Part shown: piece after piece, positions 1-6,047 of the stretch
Layout of the letters: every line of letters starts with the position of its first letter
How positions within the stretch are numbered: position 1 is the stretch's first letter
From: an uncultured Eubacteriales bacterium
Lineage (GTDB): Bacteria; Bacillota_A; Clostridia; Christensenellales; Aristaeellaceae
DNA: 7,124 nt
Direction of reading: 5' to 3'
Assembly: GCA_944333375.1 (NCBI GenBank)
Contig: CALVKX010000108.1
Location: forward strand, 1-7,124
Made by a program: the position numbers and the translations under genes
The notes under the pieces: model-generated
Database searches by the model: none
Told to the model about the DNA's origin: nothing
Seen by the model: the letters and a program-made list of their open reading frames with translations, nothing else

Positions 1-617
1 GAGCACTGGGACGGCGTCGAGGACTGCTCCATGGAAATCTACGCCATGTGGGACGAGGAAAACCTCTACATCGGCGCCCGCGTCAAGGACGATACCCCTT
101 TGTCTATCGAGAGGGCTTCCCGCTGGATGAGCTGGACGCCATCATCATTTTCCTCAGCACCAACCCCGACGCCGACCCCGACCGCACCGCCTATGAGGCG
201 ACCGACTGGCGCATCGTGCAGTCCACCGACGAATACGACTTCTTCAACTATGTGGACCGCAGCATGGTCGCCGACAACATGGGCTACGAAACCCAGGGCG
301 AGTACGGCGACGAGCTGGTTTTTGACGATTACGAGGCCGTGACCGTGCGCGACAAGGAGTACGGCGGCTGGGTGCTGGAGAGCAAGATCCCCCTGCACAA
401 CCTTTCCAACGATCAGATTCCCCAGCTCGTTCCCGAAGCCGGCATGACCATCGGCTTTGACTTCTCCGTCCTGGATGTGGACCTGCCCTGCCCCGGTATT
501 CACAGCCTGCGCATGCAGTCCTCCGCCAACCTCGACGGCCGCGACCGCACCCCTGCTGACTATGACGTGGACACCAACCCCAGCCTGTGGGGGACGCTGA
601 CCTTTGTGGAAGAGTAA
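1..617 (+). pseudogene. CBM9-like carbohydrate-binding protein, C-terminal part, apparent frameshift
   Basis: The gene enters from the left edge. Positions 1-98 read in frame 1 as a stretch ending WDEENLYIGARVKDDTP. From position 99 the protein continues in frame 3 (FVYREGFPLDELDAIIIFLS...) to the TAA at 615-617. The joined product is about 206 residues here. The pattern W-D-G-x-E-D-C-S, then WDEENLYIGARVKDD, a middle strand around ESKIPL, and a C-terminal LWGTLTF is typical of CBM9-like and related sugar-binding beta-sandwich domains. These occur on secreted polysaccharide-degrading proteins. The frames meet at a four-C run (95-98); one extra C would restore one continuous frame with no residue lost. 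The missing 5' part would hold any enzyme domain or signal peptide, so the full role is unknown. The stop lies 19 nt before the binding-protein ATG, which suggests the same operon. The break could be a real mutation or a homopolymer sequencing error. Confidence 0.75.
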
Positions 618-620
618 AAA

Positions 621-626
621 AGGAGG
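621..626 (+). promoter_or_regulatory. Ribosome binding site of the sugar-binding protein gene
   Basis: A perfect AGGAGG lies 10 nt before the ATG at 637. It decides the start: the longer reading from a TTG at 604 would begin inside the end of the previous gene, has no ribosome binding site of its own, and would put 11 extra residues ahead of a normal signal peptide. Confidence 0.8.
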
Positions 627-636
627 CTTTCTGGAC

Positions 637-2004
637 ATGGTTCTCAAGAGATTCGGCGCGCTGGCCCTCTCGGCGGTGCTGGCGCTTGGGCTGCTGCCCG
701 CAGGCGCGTTGGCGGCCAGGAACGAGAAGATGGATGCCGACACGATGGATATTCCCGCCATCATTGAGGCAAAGGATGCCGACGGCACCGTCAACGTCTA
801 CCACTGGTGGACGGCGGGCGGCGAGAAGGATGCCATCGAGAGCGTCGTGGACGGCTTCTCCGACTCCTATCCCAACATCCGCGCCAAGTCAAACGCCATT
901 CCCGGCGGCGCCGGCGGCGCGATGGTCATGAAGGTCAAGGTGCTTCAGCAGGCCGGCAAGAGCCCGGAGACCTTTCAGGCTCACCCCGGCCAGGAGATCG
1001 AGCCGTACCTGACCTCGGGGCTTTTGCTCAACCTCAACCAGGTCTGGGACTATGCCGACATCGCCAGCCGCGCGCTGCCCGGCCTGGAGGACCTGTGCAC
1101 CGCCTCCGACGGCAACAGGTACATCGTCCCCATCGGCATCCACAAGAGCAACGTGATCTTCTACAACATCCACGTCTTTGAGAAGTACGGCGTGGAGATC
1201 CCCGACCATCAGGACATCACCTGGGATGAGTTCTGGTCCATCTGCGACCAGCTATCCGCCGCCATGCCCGACGGCGAATACCCCATCGACCTGGGCGACC
1301 GCAAGGGCTGGCCCGCCTGTCAGGTGTTCGAGGATATCATGATGGGCACCGATCCCCAGATTTATGAGGATTTCATCAACGGCAACTACGACGTCGAGGA
1401 CGTCACCGCCGTCCTGTCCACCTACTCCCGCCTGATGGACTACGTGGCGCCCGACCATTCCAGCCGCGACTGGTATGAGACCTCCGGCCAGCTGGTGGCC
1501 GGCACCTATGCCATGCAGATCATGGGCGCCTGGATGCAGCCCCTCATGACCAGCATGGGCCAGGTCTACGGCGAGGACTACGGCGTGTTCACCTTCCCCG
1601 GGACGGCGGGCTGGTTTGGCATGTGCATCGACGGCTTCGTGGTCAGCAACGACTCCGCCGACGTCGAGGCCGGCCTGCGCTGGGCCTACAGCATGTCCAC
1701 CCCCGAGGTGCAGACCGCCTTCTCCACCCTCAAGGAGTCCATCTCCCCCTATACCGACACCTCCGACGAGACCTATAACGAGCTGACCCTCCAGTTCAAA
1801 AACGAGCTGACCGCGGAAGGCACCAACGTTTTCCCCAGCTTCACCCACGGGACTGCGCTGCCCTGGAGCGCCTCCACCAGCCTGCAGACGCAGATTCAGG
1901 AGTTTGCCACCTCGGCGGAGCATGATGCGGAGTATTTCGCAAACCGAATCGTTAACATTCTCAAGGAAGCCGATGTGAAAGGAGACTGGGACCTTGTTGA
2001 CTAA
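637..2004 (+). CDS. Sugar ABC transporter substrate-binding protein (family 1 extracellular solute-binding)
   Basis: This 455-residue protein would capture a mono- or oligosaccharide outside the membrane and deliver it to the two permeases encoded downstream. Residues 1-26 form a Sec signal peptide: basic VLKR, then a hydrophobic core, then a G-A-L-A cleavage site. The mature protein starts its first lobe with VNVYHWWTAGGEKDAIESVV (from about residue 52), a pattern typical of glucose/mannose-type binding proteins of the MalE/UgpB superfamily. Other family features are the segment around GRYIVPIGIHK-like residues (NRYIVPIGIHKSNVIFYN), the later AGTYAMQIMGAWM, and the FPG in the C-terminal lobe. 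The length is usual for the family. There is no cysteine in the signal region, so it is not an obvious lipoprotein, which is uncommon for a monoderm. The stop overlaps the start of the GH3 gene by 11 nt. Family assignment is firm; the sugar is not known. Confidence 0.93.
   Translation: MVLKRFGALALSAVLALGLLPAGALAARNEKMDADTMDIPAIIEAKDADGTVNVYHWWTAGGEKDAIESVVDGFSDSYPNIRAKSNAIPGGAGGAMVMKVKVLQQAGKSPETFQAHPGQEIEPYLTSGLLLNLNQVWDYADIASRALPGLEDLCTASDGNRYIVPIGIHKSNVIFYNIHVFEKYGVEIPDHQDITWDEFWSICDQLSAAMPDGEYPIDLGDRKGWPACQVFEDIMMGTDPQIYEDFINGNYDVEDVTAVLSTYSRLMDYVAPDHSSRDWYETSGQLVAGTYAMQIMGAWMQPLMTSMGQVYGEDYGVFTFPGTAGWFGMCIDGFVVSNDSADVEAGLRWAYSMSTPEVQTAFSTLKESISPYTDTSDETYNELTLQFKNELTAEGTNVFPSFTHGTALPWSASTSLQTQIQEFATSAEHDAEYFANRIVNILKEADVKGDWDLVD
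1978..1984 (+). promoter_or_regulatory. Ribosome binding site for the TTG-started GH3 gene
   Basis: AAAGGAG lies inside the last codons of the binding-protein gene, 9 nt before the TTG at 1994. A second in-frame TTG follows at 1997 (12 nt spacing). No in-frame ATG or GTG precedes the signal peptide, so a TTG start is needed. Overlap with the upstream gene suggests translational coupling. Confidence 0.7.
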
Positions 2005-3976
2005 GAACGTATGGCGGCGGGCCCTCTCCCTGGCGGCGGCCGCGGTGCTGGCGGGCGCCATGACGGCCGGCGCGGCCCTGGCTGAGGCGCAGCGCTACGA
2101 GCAGCCCGCGCTCAATCCCCATGTGAAATCCATCATCGAAGCCGACGGCTATCAGTTTATCGACCTCAACGGCAACGGCGAGCTGGACGTCTACGAGGAC
2201 TGGCGGCTGAACGCCGACACCCGCGCCGACGATCTGGTGAGCCAGATGACGGTGCGCGAGAAAATCGCCCAGATGCAGCACCCCACCTTCCTGCCCCGCG
2301 CCGACGGCGAGATCCCGTCCTATCTGCAGGAGTGGTGCAACGAGGAAGGCATCGGCATGCTGCTCATCCGTGAGCTCAGCAGCGTAGAGGCAGCGGCCAC
2401 CACCATGAACATCATCCAGGAGTACGCCGAGGGTTCCCGCCTGGGCGTGCCGGTGCTGGTGTCCATGGACTCGGTGCACGGCCTGTCCTATGTGTCCGGC
2501 TCCACCGTCACCCCGCATAACCTCGCCCTGGCGGCCACCCGTGACGAGGAGCTGGTCACGAAGCTGGCCGAGATCGCCCGCGAGGAGCATCTCGCCGTGG
2601 GCGTGCGCATGACCCTCTCCCCCGAGGCCGACATCGCCTCCGAGCCCCGCTGGGGCCGCGTGATGGAGACCTTCGGCGAGGACCCCGATCTGGTCACGCA
2701 GATGGTGACGGCGCAGGTCATCGCCTTTCAGAACGGCGCCGACGGGCTCAACACCGGCTCCATCGTGGCCTGCATGAAGCACTTCCCCGGCGCCGGCCCG
2801 CAGATGGACGGCAAGGACACCTCCCCCATCGTCTCCACCGAGGAGACGCTGGAAACGCACCTCAAGCCCTACTACGCGGCGCTGGAGGCCAACATCGCCT
2901 CCATCATGCCCTACTATTCCGTGCCGCTCACGCTGGACATGGAAAACTCCGCCATCGGCTCCAAGGCCACCCTTCAGGACCTGCTGCGCGATGAGATGGG
3001 CTTTGAGGGCATCATCCAGACCGACTGGGGCATGATCTGGGCCATTCAGGAGGCGCTGGGCACGATGACGGGCGAGGAGGTTTCCGACGAGGAGGCCATC
3101 CTCATCGGCGTGACCGAGAGCCGCGTGGACGGCATCGGCGGCGAGAGCATCCGTCTGATCGACCAGATGGAGCAGTACACCGGCGAGGGCAAAATCGACG
3201 AGGAGATCCTCACCGCGGCGGCCAAGCGCATCGTCAAGGTGAAGTTTGAGATGGGCGTGTTCGAGAACCCCTACTGCGACGTGGACTACGCGGTGTCCTT
3301 TGTGGGCAACGAGGAAAGCACGGCGGTGAACCTCGAGGCCGCGCGCAAGGCCATGACGCTTCTCAAGAACGACGGCATTTTGCCCCTGGACCCCGACGCC
3401 GAGCAGACCATTCTGGTGTGCGGCCCGCGCGCCGGCGACATGGACTCGCTGGTGGGCGGCTGGTCCTCCGCGCAGGAGGGGCTGACCATCGCGGACGCGG
3501 TGGCCGAGTACGCCGGCGAAAACACCACGGTCGTCTATGAGGCCGAGGATCTGGAGCGGATCGCGGAATTGGCCGAGGACGCGGACATCATCATCGTCTC
3601 CGTGGGCGAGCCCAGCTACCAGCACGATCCGCCGTGGGGCTACGACACGCTGGAGATCACCTCCAGCCAGCAGGAGATCCTGGAGACCGCCAAGGCCAGC
3701 GGCAAGCCCATCGTGACGGTTGTCACCGGCGGCCGGCCCTACATCCTGACCTGGTGCGACGAAAACACCAACGCGATTCTGGAAGCCTATTATCCCGGCC
3801 AGCAGGGCGGCATCGCCATCGCCGAGACGCTCTACGGCATGAACAACCCCACCGGCAAGACCCCCATCCAGTTCCCCCGGGACATGGCGTCGGTCAACAA
3901 TCAGGAAGGCGACGTCTCCTTCGATCTGGAGAACCCGCTGTATGACTACGGCTGGGGCCTGAGCTACGACGATTAA
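1994..3976 (+). CDS. Secreted glycoside hydrolase family 3 (beta-glucosidase/beta-xylosidase type)
   Basis: This 660-residue enzyme would remove sugars from the non-reducing end of beta-linked oligosaccharides outside the membrane by a retaining mechanism. Residues 1 to about 30 are a signal peptide (NVWRR, an alanine-rich core, A-A-L-A). Residues 57-68 (DLNGNGELDVYE) form a perfect EF-hand-like calcium loop just before the barrel. The N-terminal barrel shows PRWGR (218-222), the substrate-binding pair K262-H263 in KHFPGAGPQMDG, and the nucleophile D344 in GIIQTDWG. The second GH3 domain runs from about 445 (ARKAMTLLKNDGILPL) to the end (YDYGWGLSYDD). There is no C-terminal fibronectin-III domain, so this is a compact two-domain member. 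The acid/base Glu is uncertain: the candidate region is VGE (E539) followed by PSYQHD. It overlaps the binding-protein gene by 11 nt and is followed by a large inverted repeat. GH3 membership is very secure; the substrate is inferred only. Confidence 0.95.
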   Translation: MLTKNVWRRALSLAAAAVLAGAMTAGAALAEAQRYEQPALNPHVKSIIEADGYQFIDLNGNGELDVYEDWRLNADTRADDLVSQMTVREKIAQMQHPTFLPRADGEIPSYLQEWCNEEGIGMLLIRELSSVEAAATTMNIIQEYAEGSRLGVPVLVSMDSVHGLSYVSGSTVTPHNLALAATRDEELVTKLAEIAREEHLAVGVRMTLSPEADIASEPRWGRVMETFGEDPDLVTQMVTAQVIAFQNGADGLNTGSIVACMKHFPGAGPQMDGKDTSPIVSTEETLETHLKPYYAALEANIASIMPYYSVPLTLDMENSAIGSKATLQDLLRDEMGFEGIIQTDWGMIWAIQEALGTMTGEEVSDEEAILIGVTESRVDGIGGESIRLIDQMEQYTGEGKIDEEILTAAAKRIVKVKFEMGVFENPYCDVDYAVSFVGNEESTAVNLEAARKAMTLLKNDGILPLDPDAEQTILVCGPRAGDMDSLVGGWSSAQEGLTIADAVAEYAGENTTVVYEAEDLERIAELAEDADIIIVSVGEPSYQHDPPWGYDTLEITSSQQEILETAKASGKPIVTVVTGGRPYILTWCDENTNAILEAYYPGQQGGIAIAETLYGMNNPTGKTPIQFPRDMASVNNQEGDVSFDLENPLYDYGWGLSYDD

Positions 3977-3990
3977 ACGGCCGGCGGGAG

Positions 3991-4077
3991 ACAGGAGCGG
4001 GAAAAAGAAGGGAAATCACGCGGCGCGCCCCGTGCACGCTTCCGCCGCCGCGTCCCCCGTCCCGCTCCTGTTTTCTT
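3991..4077 (+). terminator. Large inverted repeat with T-rich tail: intra-operon terminator or processing hairpin
   Basis: The 127-nt gap after the GH3 gene holds a perfect 12-bp inverted repeat: ACAGGAGCGGGA at 3991-4002 and TCCCGCTCCTGT at 4060-4071, followed by a T-rich run (TTTTCTT, 4071-4077). Inside the long loop is a second perfect 8-bp repeat, ACGCGGCG (4018-4025) with CGCCGCGT (4046-4053). GGG at 4010-4012 could also pair with the C run before 4059, giving one long interrupted stem. A GC-rich stem followed by T residues is the form of a Rho-independent terminator, but the stem is unusually long and interrupted. Partial termination or an mRNA-stabilising 3' end would lower permease expression relative to binding protein and enzyme. 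The role is inferred; the repeat itself is plain in the sequence. Confidence 0.55.
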
Positions 4078-4103
4078 CAAGCAAATGAACGGAGGCACTG
4101 CCT

Positions 4104-5135
4104 ATGGAAGCCTTTTCGGAGTTTCTGGAAAACGTCGGCTACATGACCTTTTCCCATGAGGGATTCTGGGTCGTTCTGATGGCGGCGTTGGCAGTGGTGG
4201 CGATCTACCAGCTGCTGGGCGTCTTTTCGCCCAAAACCATCGCGCCGGTGCGCGGCTTTCTCAAGCGCCATCCGCTGGTGTGGCTGGTGATTCCCGCGGC
4301 GCTGCTGATCTATTTCGTATACGTGTCGCTGGGCTGGAACCTGTGGGTGTCCGTCTCCGACTGGGAGGCGGGCAACCTCGAGGCCAGCTACGGCTGGGGC
4401 GGCTTTGGCAACTACGAGCGCATGTTTACAAGCGCCCAGTTCCTCCCGGCGCTGAAAAACACGCTGCTGCTGTTCTGCCTGATCCCCCTGTGCCTGCTGC
4501 TGGGCCTGGGGCTTGCGCTGGTCATGGACCAGGGCCTGAGGGGCACGGCGCTGTTTCGCGCGCTGATCCTTTTGCCCTTTGCGCTCTCCTTCGTCGTCAC
4601 GGGCACGGTATGGGCCTACATGTACCGCCCCACCGGCGGCGTGCTCAACTCCTTTCTGAGCATCCTGGGGGTGGATGTGGCGGCGGCCATGAAGGAGGGC
4701 CACCTGATGTGGGCCTCCTCCAACGACACCATCATGCTCTCCATCATCATCGCCATGGTGTGGCAGTTCTCCGGCTATGTGGCGGTGATCTTCCTGGCGG
4801 CCATCAAAAACGTGCCCACCAATATCATCAACGCCGCCAAGCTCGACGGCGCCTATATGCCCCGCATCTACGCCAGGATGGTCATTCCCCAGCTCAAGGG
4901 CGCCATGGGGAGCTGCATCACCATTCTGGCCATGTACGCGCTGCGCTCCTTTGACTTCATCGTGTCGCTGGTGGGCTACACTACCTCCTCAGCCTGGACG
5001 CTGCCGGTATGGATGTATAACGAAGCCTTCCAGAGCAACAACTTTGCTTACTCCGCGGCCATCAGCTCCTTCCTGCTGGCGCTGGTGCTGGTGCTGATTC
5101 TGCCGCTGACGTACTGGACGAACAGGAGGAAGTGA
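4104..5135 (+). CDS. Carbohydrate ABC transporter permease, MalF/UgpA type
   Basis: This 343-residue inner-membrane protein would form half of the channel of a sugar importer. Hydrophobic segments are visible at about 21-41, 57-78, 119-141, 150-174, 209-232, 270-292 and 317-338. The EAA loop that docks on the ATPase lies at about 241-262: IINAAKLDGAYMPRIYARMV followed by IP. The usual start region of this family is matched from about residue 54 (RHPLVWLVIPAALLIYFVYV). The first 50 residues therefore add one extra N-terminal helix, giving seven segments instead of six. The ATG at 4104 is preceded by CGGAGG about 8 nt upstream, which supports this start. The gene sits after the structured gap and 4 nt before the second permease. 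No ATPase gene lies nearby, so a shared ATPase encoded elsewhere is likely. The transporter family is clear; the substrate is not. Confidence 0.94.
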   Translation: MEAFSEFLENVGYMTFSHEGFWVVLMAALAVVAIYQLLGVFSPKTIAPVRGFLKRHPLVWLVIPAALLIYFVYVSLGWNLWVSVSDWEAGNLEASYGWGGFGNYERMFTSAQFLPALKNTLLLFCLIPLCLLLGLGLALVMDQGLRGTALFRALILLPFALSFVVTGTVWAYMYRPTGGVLNSFLSILGVDVAAAMKEGHLMWASSNDTIMLSIIIAMVWQFSGYVAVIFLAAIKNVPTNIINAAKLDGAYMPRIYARMVIPQLKGAMGSCITILAMYALRSFDFIVSLVGYTTSSAWTLPVWMYNEAFQSNNFAYSAAISSFLLALVLVLILPLTYWTNRRK

Positions 5136-5139
5136 GGAT

Positions 5140-6030
5140 ATGCAAAACGAAATGAACCTTGAACGCAGCAAAGCGGGCCAGCGGGCGCAGACGCTCAGGA
5201 TCAAGCCCAAATGGCACATGACGGCGCTGCACGTTGTCTATTACCTGATTATGATCGCCTTTCTGGTCTTTTACATGCTCCCCTTCTGGGGTACGGTGAT
5301 GACGTCCTTCAAGACCAACAACGAGGTCATGACCACCACCCCCATCACCCCGCCCTCCGAGTGGACGCTGGAGGGATATGCCAGCGCCATGGAGGAGCTG
5401 GGCCAGCCCCTTGGGATCTCGCTGATGATTACGCTGTTTGGCGCGGCGGGATCGGTCTTTCTGGGCTCCGTCGCCTATGCGCTGAGCAAGTGGCGTTTCC
5501 GGCTCAACAACGTCTTTTTCATCGCCCTGGTGGCGGCCACCTACCTCCCCTTCCAGGCGATTCTCATCCCCCTGCTTCAGACCATCAACGCCCTGGGCCT
5601 CTATGACAACGTATGGGGCCTGGTGCTGGTGCACTCGGTCTTCGGCATGCCGATGTGCACGGTCATGATGCGCGGCTACTACGCCGACGTGCCCGACGCG
5701 CTGATCCGTCAGGCCATGATCGACGGAAACGGCATGTGGCAGATCTACCGAAAGATCGTCGTGCCCAACACCAAGATCGCGACCATCACCGTCTTTGTCT
5801 TCCAGTGCACCTCCATCTGGAACGAGATGCTCTTTGCGCTGGTGTTGGGCGGCTACGACTCCAAGCCTGCCACCATCGCCCTTAACGAGCTGGCCGGCAC
5901 CATGGCGGCCGAGTTCAACGTACAGATGGCCGGGTCGCTGATTCTGGCGTTGCCGGTGCTCGTTCTCTATATCTTCATGGGCAAGTACCTCATCAGCGGC
6001 CAGATGAGCGGCGCTGTGACGGCATCGTAA
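5140..6030 (+). CDS. Carbohydrate ABC transporter permease, MalG/UgpE type
   Basis: This 296-residue membrane protein would pair with the preceding permease to form the import channel. Hydrophobic segments lie at about 30-50, 93-116, 125-146, 157-178, 211-235 and 263-283, the six expected for the family. The EAA loop is at about 187-209 (ALIRQAMIDGNGMWQIYRKI followed by VVP), a close match to MalG-type proteins. The stretch FWGTVMTSFKTNNEV after the first helix, the PSEWTLEGY segment and YALSKWRF are also characteristic. The start codon lies 4 nt after the previous stop, with AGGAGG at 5124-5129 inside the end of the upstream gene, so the two permeases are probably translationally coupled and made in equal amounts. 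Length and motifs are normal and nothing looks damaged. Confidence 0.95.
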   Translation: MQNEMNLERSKAGQRAQTLRIKPKWHMTALHVVYYLIMIAFLVFYMLPFWGTVMTSFKTNNEVMTTTPITPPSEWTLEGYASAMEELGQPLGISLMITLFGAAGSVFLGSVAYALSKWRFRLNNVFFIALVAATYLPFQAILIPLLQTINALGLYDNVWGLVLVHSVFGMPMCTVMMRGYYADVPDALIRQAMIDGNGMWQIYRKIVVPNTKIATITVFVFQCTSIWNEMLFALVLGGYDSKPATIALNELAGTMAAEFNVQMAGSLILALPVLVLYIFMGKYLISGQMSGAVTAS

Positions 6031-6047
6031 CGAAAGGAGAAAACACG

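Noticed and set aside
604..636. TTG at 604 as the start of the binding-protein gene
   Set aside because: The AGGAGG at 621-626 would fall inside the coding region, and the ATG at 637 gives a normal signal peptide.
1252..2061. A 269-codon open frame on the minus strand
   Set aside because: It is antisense to the binding-protein gene with the same composition artefact, and no conserved motif was seen.
2162..2197. Dockerin module suggested by DLNGNGELD
   Set aside because: A dockerin has two such repeats of about 22 residues, usually at the C-terminus. Only one copy is present, and it is N-terminal.
1961..3625. A 554-codon open frame on the minus strand
   Set aside because: It is antisense to a clear GH3 gene and rich in G, H, V, L, A and D, as expected when a high-GC gene is read backwards. 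It matches no family I recognise.
3977..4103. A promoter or riboswitch in the gap before the permeases
   Set aside because: I saw no convincing -35/-10 pair and no recognisable riboswitch core, only the inverted repeats.
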